From Bradyrhizobium commune (GTDB lineage Bacteria > Pseudomonadota > Alphaproteobacteria > Rhizobiales > Xanthobacteraceae), in assembly GCF_015624505.1 (NCBI RefSeq), contig NZ_CP061379.1:4650001-4714000 (forward strand): 64,000 bases of DNA, given 5' to 3'. The translations under genes were made by a program, and so were the position numbers. The notes beneath the pieces were generated by a model. The model did not search any database and had not been told where the DNA came from. It saw only the letters and a program-made list of their open reading frames with translations. Shown here piece after piece: positions 1 through 8,226 of this stretch (within the stretch, counting starts at the first letter, position 1; each line of letters opens with the position of its first letter).

Positions 1-1
1 C

Positions 2-91
2 GCCGCAGCGTTGCGCGACATGCTGTTCGCATGGTGGGAAGAACGCTTCCTCCAGGCGCATGCCGGCGCACCTTCGATCGAGAGTGAATGA
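2..91 (+). CDS. C-terminal end of an unidentified protein (5' partial)
   Basis: An open frame enters from the left edge and ends at TGA 89-91, leaving 29 residues that finish in APSIESE. I do not recognise the family from this tail, which is rich in aromatic and charged residues (FAWWEERF). Its stop overlaps the ATG at 88 of the flavin reductase-like gene (ATGA arrangement), so the two are probably one transcript with coupled translation. The lack of any start in view and the short length limit confidence. Confidence 0.4.
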   Translation, partial: AAALRDMLFAWWEERFLQAHAGAPSIESE

Positions 92-729
92 TGGATGACG
101 TGACGTTCGATTTCCGCGTGCTGTCGGCGCGCGACAAATACAAGCTCCTGATCGGCACCGTGGTGCCCCGCCCGATCGCGCTGGTGACGACGGTCAATCC
201 CGAAGGGCGCGTCAACGCGGCGCCGTTCAGCTTTTTCAATTGCCTGTCGGCCGATCCGCCGATCCTGGCGCTCGGCGTCGAGAACCATCCGGACATGCGG
301 TTCAAGGACACCGGCCTCAACATCCGCCTGACCGAGGTTTTTACCGTCAACATCGTCTCGCATGCGATTGCCGAGGCCATGCATGTCTGCGCCGTGCCGT
401 TCGCGCCGGATCATGACGAGCTGAAGGCGGCCGGCCTGACCGCCATGCCGGGCAAGACGGTGGCATCGCCCTGGATCAAGGAGGCGCCGGCCGCGTTCGA
501 ATGCCGCCGCCACATCACGCTGGAGCTCGGCAAGTCGCGGCAGATCATCATGGGCGAGATCCTGTTTGCGCATTATCACGCCGACGTCGTCGACGCCGAG
601 CGGCTGCACATCGACCCTGCCCGGCTCGATGCCATCGCCCGGCTCGGCGGCAGCACCTGCTCGACCATCCGCGACCGTTTCGACATGGCGACGCCGACGC
701 TGGAGGATTGGAACGAGCAGCAGTCGTAG
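88..729 (+). CDS. Flavin reductase-like domain protein (FMN-binding split barrel)
   Basis: This 213-residue protein has the split-barrel pattern of the flavin reductase-like (DIM6/NTAB) family: VVPRPIALVTT near residues 25-35, then AAPFSFFNCLSADPP at about 44-58, where family members contact FMN. The likely role is cytosolic reduction or binding of FMN, either alone or for a partner oxygenase; the substrate cannot be told. Two adjacent ATGs (88 and 91) are possible, with a purine-rich GAGAG just upstream. The ATGA overlap with the preceding frame suggests translational coupling. The family call is firm, the specific reaction is not. Confidence 0.8.
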   Translation: MMDDVTFDFRVLSARDKYKLLIGTVVPRPIALVTTVNPEGRVNAAPFSFFNCLSADPPILALGVENHPDMRFKDTGLNIRLTEVFTVNIVSHAIAEAMHVCAVPFAPDHDELKAAGLTAMPGKTVASPWIKEAPAAFECRRHITLELGKSRQIIMGEILFAHYHADVVDAERLHIDPARLDAIARLGGSTCSTIRDRFDMATPTLEDWNEQQS

Positions 730-735
730 GAGAAC

Positions 736-966
736 CTACGCCTCCTGAACCTCGAGCGTAATCGACACCTTCAAGAACGGCACGCCCTCCGCGCGGACAT
801 CGACGACGACACGATGCGCGCTACCGGCGATGAAGGCGTCTCGGGCGATCGAGGCGCCGGTCAGCACGGCTTCCTTGCGCGCGTCATTGACGTCAGGGAA
901 TTCCTGCCCGCTCTCGTCCGGAATGAGACGGCCATTCTCGTGGATGTCGAAATGGAAGCGCGGCAT
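736..966 (-). CDS. DUF6894 family small protein
   Basis: The 76-residue protein starts MPRFHFDIHENG, followed by DESGQEFPDVNDARKEA, the layout of the DUF6894 family that is abundant in Bradyrhizobium and relatives and has no known function. A longer in-frame start at 1062 exists, but it would lie inside the upstream regulator gene, so I take the ATG at 966, where family homology begins. The stop of the Crp/Fnr regulator is 7 bp upstream, so the two genes are very probably cotranscribed. Small soluble protein with no signal peptide or membrane segment. Confidence 0.75.
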   Translation of the reverse strand: MPRFHFDIHENGRLIPDESGQEFPDVNDARKEAVLTGASIARDAFIAGSAHRVVVDVRAEGVPFLKVSITLEVQEA

Positions 967-973
967 CGGCGGC

Positions 974-1705
974 TCAAAGCGTGGGCGACTGGTGCAAATA
1001 ACGGCCGTCGAAATCTGCAAGTTCCAAAAATTTGCGTTCGTCGAGCACGGTGACCCGGCCACGGTGCAGCTCGACGATGCCTTCCTGACGCAACTGCTTG
1101 ATCACTCGGTTGGCGTGAACGGCGGTGATCCCCAGGGCTTCGCCGATCTGTTCCTGTGTCAGCGGCATCTCGAAATTGCCGCCGTCCACGCGGCCGATGA
1201 TCCGCAGGCGCTCGCGTAATTCGATCATGACATGGGCGAGCCGCGCGGGCGCCGGGCGCTGGCCGACATTGACGATCCATTCGCGGAACATCGCAGCATC
1301 GATCAGGGTGTCCCGCCAGAACATCTCGGCAACAGCGGGCCTGCGGCGATGCAGCTTTTGCAGCGTCTTGTGGCTGATGAAGCCGAGTGTCGACGGCGTC
1401 AACGTCGACAGATCATGGTCCATGACGTGCAGGAACAGGCTCATCAAATCGGGGATTTCGCCGGGGATGTGGATCGAGAGGATCTGCCGCTTACCGTCCG
1501 CGATCGTCTTGGAGCGTGCGCAAAAGCCCTCCGCGATCAGGCAGCATTCCGTCGCCCGCTCGCCGTCACGCACTACCGGCGTCTCCGCCGGATACTGCCG
1601 AACCGCGATCGGAAGGGCCTCGATCTCTCCGACATCCTCGTCGGAAATGCCGGATGAAATGCGCAGGCGTTTGAGAAGCGCCGCGCGGATCGTATCGCTG
1701 GGCAA
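974..1705 (-). CDS. Crp/Fnr family transcriptional regulator
   Basis: A 243-residue regulator with an N-terminal cyclic-nucleotide-binding-type barrel (roughly residues 20-140, including RQYPAETPVVRDGE and HIPGEIPDLMSL) and a C-terminal helix-turn-helix (MPLTQEQIGEALGITAVHANRVIKQLRQEG cut here to its core LTQEQIGEALGIT, near 180-210). It has no N-terminal cysteine cluster of the FNR/FixL-linked type, so direct oxygen sensing by an Fe-S cluster is unlikely. The chosen start is TTG at 1705, because no ATG lies in the correct region; GGAG sits about 10 bases upstream. It leads an apparent two-gene operon with the DUF6894 protein. Ligand and targets are unknown. Confidence 0.85.
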   Translation of the reverse strand: MPSDTIRAALLKRLRISSGISDEDVGEIEALPIAVRQYPAETPVVRDGERATECCLIAEGFCARSKTIADGKRQILSIHIPGEIPDLMSLFLHVMDHDLSTLTPSTLGFISHKTLQKLHRRRPAVAEMFWRDTLIDAAMFREWIVNVGQRPAPARLAHVMIELRERLRIIGRVDGGNFEMPLTQEQIGEALGITAVHANRVIKQLRQEGIVELHRGRVTVLDERKFLELADFDGRYLHQSPTL

Positions 1706-1835
1706 GTCGGGTCAGCTCCGGTCGTATGCAGTGGACCACGATGAAAAACCCGCGATCGGTGCGCCCGGTTCCAACAAAAGTTAAGGACGCTGCGCGCATT
1801 CGCGTGCTTGGCTTTATGCAGGAAAGGCCCAAGCC

Positions 1836-2039
1836 ATGACCAAGAAACGCAACCGCACGCGACCGGCCCTGTCGCTCCAGGAGCGCCTGAAAAAATTCAG
1901 CCAGGAGGCCCGCACTGCTGCCAAAAGCTTGCCGGCCGGCGCCGAGCGCCACACGCTGATGCAGAAGGTGCGCGACGGCGAAGCTGCCGCCGAGATGGAG
2001 CGCTGGCTGTCCCCGCCCGGCCTGCAAAGCCCGAAATGA
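1836..2039 (+). CDS. Small basic conserved hypothetical protein
   Basis: A 67-residue soluble protein beginning MTKKRNRTRPALSLQERL, followed by an amphipathic helix (KKFSQEARTAAKSLPAG) and a segment with HTLMQKVRDGEAAAEMERWL. The start is the ATG at 1836, preceded by AGGAAAGG. Small proteins of this look are common in Bradyrhizobium genomes, but I cannot assign a function. It stands alone, divergent from the Crp/Fnr gene, with 130 bp between them. Composition and a credible ribosome-binding site support it as a real gene rather than a shadow ORF. Confidence 0.6.
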   Translation: MTKKRNRTRPALSLQERLKKFSQEARTAAKSLPAGAERHTLMQKVRDGEAAAEMERWLSPPGLQSPK

Positions 2040-2240
2040 TCGCACAGGCGCGACGCGGTTATCTTTACCAGCCGCAAAGGACGTCCCGAGCGAACAGGGG
2101 CCGAATGTTCGAAAGTGCACATCGCTCGCGCGCGCACTCGGCTTAGGCTTCACGCTCGTCTTTCATCGGGAGCGTGACACCCGCTGGAGGCCGATTGCCC
2201 CGGTTCGGCTTCGCCTCCGCTTCCGGCAAGCAAAGCGCGG

Positions 2241-2275
2241 CGGCCCCAGCCCATCACCCTTCCACGCTGGGGCCG
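2241..2275 (-). terminator. Hairpin downstream of the ParB-like gene
   Basis: CGGCCCCAGC at 2241-2250 is perfectly complementary to GCTGGGGCCG at 2266-2275, giving a 10-bp stem with a 15-base loop. It begins 17 bp after the stop codon of the minus-strand gene that ends at 2293. The following minus-strand bases have only a short T run, so it may be a weak intrinsic terminator or an RNA-stabilising hairpin. Confidence 0.55.
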
Positions 2276-2292
2276 TCTCGCCGCGGATCGTC

Positions 2293-2922
2293 TTAATCGT
2301 CGTCCGCCGGACCGCACCAGCCGGGCAGGTAGATCGCATCCTTGCTCTTGGCCGCCGCCATGGCTTTTTCCAGCGCCTTGTCGAAATTGGCGTCGACCGC
2401 CTTGCGCGACAATTTCCGGCGCAGATAGTCGGCCCACAGGAATTCGGAGAACGGCGTGGTGTCCTTGGCGAAGCCGCCCATGCGGCGCAGCTCGCCGGCG
2501 AGGCTGCGGAACGGATCGTCCTTGAGATCGACGACCGATTTCGGCAGGTCGCGGAACGGACGGCGCTCGCCCTTGGCATCGTAGGGATAGACCCAGCGCT
2601 TGTTGTCCATCACGCCCCAGAACGCTTCGCGCTCGACCATTCTGAGATCGCCGACCACGGTGACCAGCACTTCCTTGACGCCCTCGTCATGCAGTGCGCG
2701 GCCGAGGTGGTGATGGTCGATCACGTAGTAGCGCTCGTCCGGTCCGAACACGACGGGGATCATGTGGGTGCCGAGCATGTCGGACTGCTTCTTCTTGTCG
2801 CGCTCGCGCCAGCGCTTGCGCTTCTCCTTGACCTCGCGCATGCCGACCGTCATCTGCGTCGGCCGGAGCGACAGGATCGGCACCGGATGCACTCTCGGCT
2901 CGCGCGCGTTGGTGGTGGTCAT
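2293..2922 (-). CDS. ParB-like nuclease-domain protein (ParBc_2 type)
   Basis: The 209-residue protein resembles the putative ParB-like nuclease family: an N-terminal LRPTQMTVGMREV segment, then YYVIDHHHLGRALHDEG (about residues 66-82), the region corresponding to the ParB box in which family members carry a D-x-H-H motif. Unlike chromosome-partition ParB there is no helix-turn-helix or CTP-binding arginine box. The ATG at 2922 is preferred over the longer start at 3003 because GAGAGG lies 9 bases upstream. It is monocistronic, with a hairpin just after its stop. Molecular role unknown; the family assignment rests on motif recognition. Confidence 0.65.
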   Translation of the reverse strand: MTTTNAREPRVHPVPILSLRPTQMTVGMREVKEKRKRWRERDKKKQSDMLGTHMIPVVFGPDERYYVIDHHHLGRALHDEGVKEVLVTVVGDLRMVEREAFWGVMDNKRWVYPYDAKGERRPFRDLPKSVVDLKDDPFRSLAGELRRMGGFAKDTTPFSEFLWADYLRRKLSRKAVDANFDKALEKAMAAAKSKDAIYLPGWCGPADDD

Positions 2923-3242
2923 GGTCGAGGGCCTCTCATCTGGTTGCAACGGTCCAAGGTTCGGTCGAGGTTCCCGACTATGCCATGGGCCTTGCCGCTG
3001 CAAAATCCGTTCGCACGTGTGGCGTCCGCAAGCCAGCGTTCACGGGCGCGCGAGGCAAGGCTGTTGTTGCAGCGCAAACCGCATCCCTGCACCGGGATGA
3101 CAGCCCCTTCTGCCGCTCGTTCGCAATCTGCGATGAAAGATCATGCCAGCGCGCAGCGCACGTGCGCGTTGAGAAGATTTTCTGCAACGCCTCTGCCACG
3201 TATGCTATCTAAAATTTGCTGCTTCGGAGTGATCCCCGCACC

Positions 3243-3584
3243 ATGAAATCCCAGCGGCCCATAACCTCGGACGACGAGCACCGGGTGCTCCAGTTCAGGC
3301 CGCGCACCTCGCCCTCGCCGGTGGTCCACCGGGGCGGCGGCATCGTGCAGCCGCTGCACGGCGCCCCCGAGCCGCTCGACCTGTCGCGTTATGAGCAGCC
3401 CCGCGCCGAGCCGGACGACTTCCGCCACCGCATGCTCGCCAATATCGCAGCACTGGCCTTCACCATCGCGCTGACCGCGATCGGGATCTGGCTCGCGGTC
3501 TCGATCGCCGATCTGCGCCGGACCCAGGACTGCGTGCTGATGGGCCGGCGGGACTGCGTCAGGATCACCACGCCCCATATCTAG
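3243..3584 (+). CDS. Conserved single-pass membrane protein, function unknown
   Basis: A 113-residue protein with a proline-rich, probably cytoplasmic N-terminus (about residues 1-62), one hydrophobic segment (IAALAFTIALTAIGIWLAVSI, near 67-87; here split as IAALAFTIALT and AIGIWLAVSI) and a short C-terminus containing two cysteines (QDCVLMGRRDC) likely on the periplasmic side. The ATG at 3243 is chosen over an upstream in-frame start at 3216 as it leaves a normal N-terminus. No domain is recognised. It stands alone between the divergent ParB-like gene and the acpXL cluster. Confidence 0.6.
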   Translation: MKSQRPITSDDEHRVLQFRPRTSPSPVVHRGGGIVQPLHGAPEPLDLSRYEQPRAEPDDFRHRMLANIAALAFTIALTAIGIWLAVSIADLRRTQDCVLMGRRDCVRITTPHI

Positions 3585-3814
3585 GCAAGGGCACACCGCC
3601 CCCCCGGCGGAGGGGCCCGACGGGCATCCCCAGCCCCGTCCCTGACTGTCCCCTTGGGCCTGCCCGGCTCCATTGAACTCAGGGCGGCGCTCCGATATAC
3701 GGGCTTTCGACCCAACCAGAGGGGGTTTGAGGGCGTCATTCGGGGCGCGATGCAGGCCCTCCGTGCCCTTCTGGAACATCCGAAAAATATTCGCAATATA
3801 TCAAAGGCTTAGTG

Positions 3815-4102
3815 ATGTCCTCCACATTCGATCAGGTCGCTACGATCATCGCTGAAACCTGCGACATCCCGCGCGACACGATCACGCCGGATAGCCATGC
3901 CATCGATGACCTCGGCATCGACAGCCTCGATTTCCTGGACATCGCGTTCGCGATCGACAAGCAGTTCGGCATCAAGCTACCGCTGGAAAAGTGGACCCAG
4001 GAGGTCAACGACGGCAAGGCGACCACCGAGCAGTATTTCGTGCTGAAGAACCTGTGCGCGCGCATCGACGAGCTGGTCGCAGCCAAGGGCGCGAGCGCCT
4101 AG
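3815..4102 (+). CDS. acpXL: Acyl carrier protein AcpXL
   Basis: A 95-residue acyl carrier protein with the phosphopantetheine site GIDSLDF (Ser37). The length, the insert after the ACP core and the neighbours identify it as AcpXL, the specialised carrier on which 27-hydroxyoctacosanoate-type very-long-chain acyl chains are built before transfer to lipid A in rhizobia. The ATG at 3815 is used; a GTG three bases upstream is less likely. It opens a five-gene cluster (acpXL-fabZXL-fabF2XL-fabF1XL-lpxXL) with short gaps or overlaps, so all should be expressed together. Cytosolic, with a membrane-linked final step. Confidence 0.95.
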   Translation: MSSTFDQVATIIAETCDIPRDTITPDSHAIDDLGIDSLDFLDIAFAIDKQFGIKLPLEKWTQEVNDGKATTEQYFVLKNLCARIDELVAAKGASA

Positions 4103-4112
4103 TCGCGCAATC

Positions 4113-4583
4113 ATGCAACTCGAATACTTCCACATGATCGATCGCATCGTCGACCTCAAGGTCGACGAGAAGACGATCGTCGTCGAGGCCCAGGTCCCGC
4201 AGGAGAGCACCATCTTCGAGGGGCACTTCCCGGGCTATCCCTTGATGCCCGGCGTGCTCCTGATCGAATCGATGGCGCAGGCCTCGGGCTTTCTCCTGCT
4301 TGGCGTGCTGAAGTTCGAGCGGATGCCGATTCTTGCAGCCGTCAAGGAAGCCAAGGTCCGCGGCTCGGTGTTTCCGGGCGACCTCATGACCCTCGAAGCA
4401 AGCGTAGCCCATGAGGGCTCGGGCTATGCCATGACCGAGGCCAAGATCCGGGTCGGCGGCAAGCTGCGCGCGAATTCGACGCTCACCTTCACCCTGATTC
4501 CCTTCCCCAATTCGGATATGCGCGGATACATGGACGCGGTCGCCAAGCGCGTCGGCTTTCCGCAACAGGCCGTATCGCCATGA
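4113..4583 (+). CDS. fabZXL: 3-hydroxyacyl-ACP dehydratase, FabZ type (FabZXL)
   Basis: A 156-residue hot-dog-fold dehydratase with the FabZ/FabA active-site block GHFPGYPLMPGVLLIESMAQ; His38 and Glu52 fit the catalytic pair. It should dehydrate the 3-hydroxyacyl chain on AcpXL during elongation to C26-C28. It starts 10 bp after acpXL and overlaps the next gene by 4 bp (ATGA at 4580-4583), indicating coupled translation. The gene symbol follows the rhizobial cluster of the same order; that is family knowledge applied by synteny. Confidence 0.9.
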   Translation: MQLEYFHMIDRIVDLKVDEKTIVVEAQVPQESTIFEGHFPGYPLMPGVLLIESMAQASGFLLLGVLKFERMPILAAVKEAKVRGSVFPGDLMTLEASVAHEGSGYAMTEAKIRVGGKLRANSTLTFTLIPFPNSDMRGYMDAVAKRVGFPQQAVSP

Positions 4584-5785
4584 CTGAGATTGCTTCGAAG
4601 GCCGGCCAGACGGAAGTCTGGATCACCGGCATTGGTCTTGCCACCTCGCTAGGCGAGGGGCTCGACGCCAACTGGGCCGCGCTTCAGGAGAAGCGCATCA
4701 ATGTCGACGAGAAGGGCTTTGCGCCTTTCATCGTGCATCCCTTGATGCCTGTTACCTTCGACAGCCAGATCCCGAAGAAGGGCGACCAACGCCAGATGGA
4801 AGCCTGGCAGCGCATCGGCGTCTATGCCGCAGGGCTCGCGCTCGACTCGGCCGGCATCAAGGGCAACAAGGACATCCTGTCGAAGATCGACATGGTGGTC
4901 GCCGCCGGCGGCGGCGAGCGCGATCTCAACGTCGACACCGGCGTGCTCACCGCCGAGGCCAAGGGGGCGAACGCACCCGGCTTCCTCAACGAGCGGCTGA
5001 TGAGCGATCTGCGCCCCACTCTGTTTCTGGCCCAGCTCTCCAATCTGCTCGCCGGCAACATCGCCATCGTCAACGGTCTCGGCGGCACCTCGCGCACCTT
5101 CATGGGCGAAGAGGTTGCGGGCGCCGATGCCGCGCGCATCGCGCTGTCGCGCATCGCCTCGGGCGAGAGCGACATTGCGCTGGTCGGCGGCTCGCACAAT
5201 GGCGAGCGCAAGGACCTGATGGTCCTCTACGAATTCGGCGACTTCAATCTGAAGGACAAGTTTGCCCCCGTGTGGCAGCGCAAGGACCACGCCGGCTTCG
5301 CGCTCGGCTCGGCCGGCGCTTTCCTGGTGCTGGAATCGAAGGCGCATGCGGAAGCGCGCGGCGCCAAGCCGTTCGCAAAGCTGTCGAGCGTGGTGACGGA
5401 TCTCGCCCGGCGCAAGCAGTCCGGCGACATGGAAGCGACGCTGGAGAGGCTTTGGGACAAGCTGCCGAAGCGCGAGGGCAAGGGCGCGATCATCTCGGGT
5501 GCAACCGGCGCCGAGCCGGCGACGTCGGAAGAGCGCGGCTTCCTGAAGAAGCATGCCGATTTTCCGGTGCGCGCGACCGGCACGATGTTCGGTCACACCA
5601 TGGAAACGCAATTCCCGCTCGGGATCGCGCTCGCAGCTCTCGCGATCTCGCGCGGCGCGCTGTTCCCGCCGAACGATTCGACCGGGACCGAGGTTGACAT
5701 GCAGGGAGCGCCCACCCAGATCGTGGTGGTGGGGGCCGGACACTGGCGCGGCGAAGGCATGGCGCTGGTCGAGGCGGTTAGCTAG
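4580..5785 (+). CDS. fabF2XL: Beta-ketoacyl synthase-like protein FabF2XL lacking catalytic residues
   Basis: A 401-residue thiolase-fold protein of the KAS II size class. Where active synthases have the nucleophile in a TACASG-type motif, this protein reads NGLGGTSRTF (residues 165-174) with no cysteine. The first active-site His, normally in NAHGT, is replaced by SGATGAEPA (about 306-314); only the second, in FGHT (His339), remains. It therefore cannot condense acyl chains by the normal mechanism and resembles the chain-length-factor subunit of type II polyketide synthases. The next gene encodes a KS with a complete triad, the expected partner. Translationally coupled to fabZXL. Confidence 0.85.
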   Translation: MTEIASKAGQTEVWITGIGLATSLGEGLDANWAALQEKRINVDEKGFAPFIVHPLMPVTFDSQIPKKGDQRQMEAWQRIGVYAAGLALDSAGIKGNKDILSKIDMVVAAGGGERDLNVDTGVLTAEAKGANAPGFLNERLMSDLRPTLFLAQLSNLLAGNIAIVNGLGGTSRTFMGEEVAGADAARIALSRIASGESDIALVGGSHNGERKDLMVLYEFGDFNLKDKFAPVWQRKDHAGFALGSAGAFLVLESKAHAEARGAKPFAKLSSVVTDLARRKQSGDMEATLERLWDKLPKREGKGAIISGATGAEPATSEERGFLKKHADFPVRATGTMFGHTMETQFPLGIALAALAISRGALFPPNDSTGTEVDMQGAPTQIVVVGAGHWRGEGMALVEAVS

Positions 5786-5801
5786 TTCTTTTGGGGGACA
5801 C

Positions 5802-7079
5802 ATGACTGCACCACGCGACAAGCTCGGACGTCCCGTCGTCGTCGTCACCGGCATGGGCATCACGACCTCGCTCGGCGCCGGCAAGGCCGACAATTGGTCG
5901 AAGCTCGTGGCCGGCGAATCCGGCATTCGCACCATCACGCGTTTTCCGATCGACGGGTTGAAGACGACGATGGCCGGCACGGTCGATTTCGTCAGCGTCG
6001 ATCCGTTCTCCTCCACCGGCCTCTCCGAACGCATGGCCGAGCTGGTCACCCAGGAAGCGCTTGAGCAGGCCGGCATCGGCGCCAAGGGCGATTTCCCGGG
6101 CCCCCTGTTCCTCGCCGTCGCGCCGGTCGAGGTCGAATGGCCGCAGCGCCGCGAGCTCGGCCGCGCCGTCGGCAAGCCCGACTTCACCTATGACGATCTG
6201 CTGCGCATCTCCGGCGGCGGCAAGTACAACGCCTATCACCACCGCTTCATGTTCGGCTCGGTCGCCGCCCACCTCGCCGAGACCTTTGGCACCAAGGGCT
6301 CGCCGATCTCGCTGTCGACGGCCTGCGCCTCCGGCGCGACCTCGATCCAGCTCGGCGTCGAGGCGATCCGCCGCGGCGAGACCGACGCCGCGCTGTGCGT
6401 CGCCACCGACGGCACGGTCAATCCGGAAGCGCTGGTGCGCTTCTCGTTGCTCTCGGCGCTGTCGACCCAGAACGATCCGCCGCAAGCGGCCTCCCGCCCC
6501 TTCTCCAAGAACCGCGACGGCTTTGTCATGGCCGAAGGCGCAGGCGCGCTGGTGCTGGAGAGCTACGAAGCCGCGACCGCGCGTGGCGCAAAGATCCTTG
6601 GCGTGATCGCCGGCTGCGGCGAGCTCACCGATTCCTTCCATCGCACCCGCTCGTCGCCAGACGGCAAGCCGATCATCGGCTGTATGAAGAAGACCCTGGC
6701 CGATGCCGGCATGGAGCCGGACCAGATCGACCACATCAATGCGCACGGCACCGCGACGCCCGAGAACGACAAGATGGAGTACAACACGACATCGGCCGTG
6801 TTCGGCGATCTCGTCTCGAGGATTCCGGTCACCTCGAACAAGTCGATGGTCGGCCACACCATCTCGGCCGCAGGCGCGGTGGAGGCGATCTTCTCGCTGC
6901 TCACGCTCGAGCATCAGCGCATTCCGCCGACGATCAATTACGACAATCCGGATCCCACGATCCTGTTCGACGTCGTCGGCAACACCGCGCGCGACGCCCG
7001 CGTCACCGCGGTGATGTCGAACTCGTTCGGCTTCGGCGGCCAGAACGCCTCGCTGATCCTGACCCGCGAACCGGCCTGA
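5802..7079 (+). CDS. fabF1XL: Beta-ketoacyl-ACP synthase FabF1XL (catalytic)
   Basis: A 425-residue KAS II-type condensing enzyme with the full Cys-His-His triad: Cys175 in STACASGAT, His315 in INAHGTATPEND and His352 in NKSMVGHT. It should extend acyl chains on AcpXL beyond C18. The ATG at 5802 is preceded by GGGGGA; an ORF open from 5553 reads into the upstream gene and is not used. It lies 16 bp after fabF2XL and 8 bp before lpxXL. With its catalytically degenerate neighbour it probably forms a heterodimer, which is an inference from the missing residues and pairing. Confidence 0.92.
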   Translation: MTAPRDKLGRPVVVVTGMGITTSLGAGKADNWSKLVAGESGIRTITRFPIDGLKTTMAGTVDFVSVDPFSSTGLSERMAELVTQEALEQAGIGAKGDFPGPLFLAVAPVEVEWPQRRELGRAVGKPDFTYDDLLRISGGGKYNAYHHRFMFGSVAAHLAETFGTKGSPISLSTACASGATSIQLGVEAIRRGETDAALCVATDGTVNPEALVRFSLLSALSTQNDPPQAASRPFSKNRDGFVMAEGAGALVLESYEAATARGAKILGVIAGCGELTDSFHRTRSSPDGKPIIGCMKKTLADAGMEPDQIDHINAHGTATPENDKMEYNTTSAVFGDLVSRIPVTSNKSMVGHTISAAGAVEAIFSLLTLEHQRIPPTINYDNPDPTILFDVVGNTARDARVTAVMSNSFGFGGQNASLILTREPA

Positions 7080-7087
7080 CCGGACGG

Positions 7088-8020
7088 ATGGCGCTGCTTC
7101 CTGCGAGCACGAAGGCCCGCGCGCGGGAGGCGGCCAAATCGATCGCCGGCGGCCTGATCGGCGCGGCCACCGTCGGCATGCTGCGCACCACGCGCTATTT
7201 TGACCCGGTCAAGACCTCGGACTTTTTCGCGCGCCTCACCAGGACGATCGGCCCAAAGCTGCGCGAGCACCGCATCGGCCGCGCCAATCTCACCGCCGCC
7301 TTCCCCGAGAAGTCGCCGGAGGAGATCGAACAGATCCTGATGGGCGTGTGGGACAATCTCGGCCGCGTCGGCGCCGAGTTCGCCCATATGGACCACGTCT
7401 GGGATTACGACCGCGCGCATCCGGAGAAGAGCCGGATCGAGCTGCCGAAGCGCAGCATCGAATTGTTCGACCACATCCGTGACGACGGCAAGCCGGCGCT
7501 GATCTTTGCCGCCCACCTCGCCAATTGGGAATTGCCGGCGCTCGCCGCCGTCGCACATGGGCTCGACGCTGCGATCCTCTATCGCCGGCCGAACATCGCC
7601 TCTGCTGACCGCATCATCCAGCAGATGCGCCAGGTCAACATGGGCACGCTGATCCCGGCCGGCCGCGACGCGCCGCTGCGGCTCGGGCAGGCGCTCAAGG
7701 ACGGCAAGCACGTCGCCATGCTGATCGACCAATATCTGACCGGCGGCGTCGAGGTCACCTTCTTCGGTCGCAAGACCCGCGCCAACCCGACGCTGGCGCG
7801 CCTGTTGCGCCAGGTCGAATGCCCCATCCACGGCGTCCGTATCATCCGCAAGCCCGGCTTTCGCTTTACCGCCGAGCTGACCGAGGAGATTCCGCCGGTG
7901 CGCGATGCCGAAGGCAAGATCGACATCCAGGGCACGACCCAGGCGATCACCAGTGTGGTGGAGAGCTGGGTACGCGAGTATCCCGAGCAGTGGCTGTGGC
8001 TGCACCGCAGGTGGCGGTAG
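7088..8020 (+). CDS. lpxXL: Lipid A very-long-chain acyltransferase LpxXL (LpxL/HtrB family)
   Basis: A 310-residue inner-membrane-associated acyltransferase of the LpxL/LpxM family. The HxxxxE catalytic motif is seen as HLANWE (His143, Glu148), and the C-terminus has the typical YPEQWLWLHRRW. In rhizobia this enzyme moves the very-long-chain acyl group from AcpXL to a 2'-linked hydroxyacyl chain of lipid A. It closes the cluster. The zinc-type dehydrogenase gene adh2XL, which stands just before lpxXL in Rhizobium, is absent here. A palindromic repeat follows 8 bp after the stop. Confidence 0.92.
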   Translation: MALLPASTKARAREAAKSIAGGLIGAATVGMLRTTRYFDPVKTSDFFARLTRTIGPKLREHRIGRANLTAAFPEKSPEEIEQILMGVWDNLGRVGAEFAHMDHVWDYDRAHPEKSRIELPKRSIELFDHIRDDGKPALIFAAHLANWELPALAAVAHGLDAAILYRRPNIASADRIIQQMRQVNMGTLIPAGRDAPLRLGQALKDGKHVAMLIDQYLTGGVEVTFFGRKTRANPTLARLLRQVECPIHGVRIIRKPGFRFTAELTEEIPPVRDAEGKIDIQGTTQAITSVVESWVREYPEQWLWLHRRWR

Positions 8021-8027
8021 TTACCCC

Positions 8028-8106
8028 GTCATTGCGAGCGCAGCGACGCAATCCAGGCTACACCCGCGGAGGGATTCTGGATTGCTTCGCTGCGCTCGCA
8101 ATGACG
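8028..8106 (+). repeat. Bradyrhizobium-type palindromic repeat, copy 1
   Basis: The left arm (8028-8056) starts CGTCATTGCGAGCGCAGCGA and the right arm (8078-8106) ends CGCTGCGCTCGCAATGACG; the arms are near-perfect inverted complements around a 21-bp centre. A second copy lies at 33664-33740. The same motif is widely dispersed between Bradyrhizobium genes. Its position directly after lpxXL means it could act as a transcript-end hairpin. Confidence 0.9.
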
Positions 8107-8118
8107 ACGCTGTTAGTC

Positions 8119-8186
8119 CCGTCGTCCTGAGGTGCGAGCTGCGCAGTGCATTTGCACTGCGCAACGAGCCTCGAAGGATGAGCAGC
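8119..8186. repeat. REP-like palindromic element
   Basis: GCGCAGTGCA at 8141-8150 is followed after TT by its exact inverted complement TGCACTGCGC (8153-8162). The outer sequence (GTCCTGAGGTGCGAG and GAGCCTCGAAGGATGA) is imperfectly symmetrical. The CCTTCGAG/CATCCTTCGAG core recurs at 63419, so these are members of one repeat family. The element fills the gap between the convergent lpxXL and PAP2 genes. Confidence 0.7.
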
Positions 8187-8226
8187 CGGATGCAACCGGG
8201 CCGTCGCCCCTCGAGGCTTGCAGACC

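Noticed and set aside
4649..6187. 512-codon minus-strand frame across fabF2XL and fabF1XL
   Set aside because: It spans the junction of two clearly real plus-strand genes and has no recognisable protein features.
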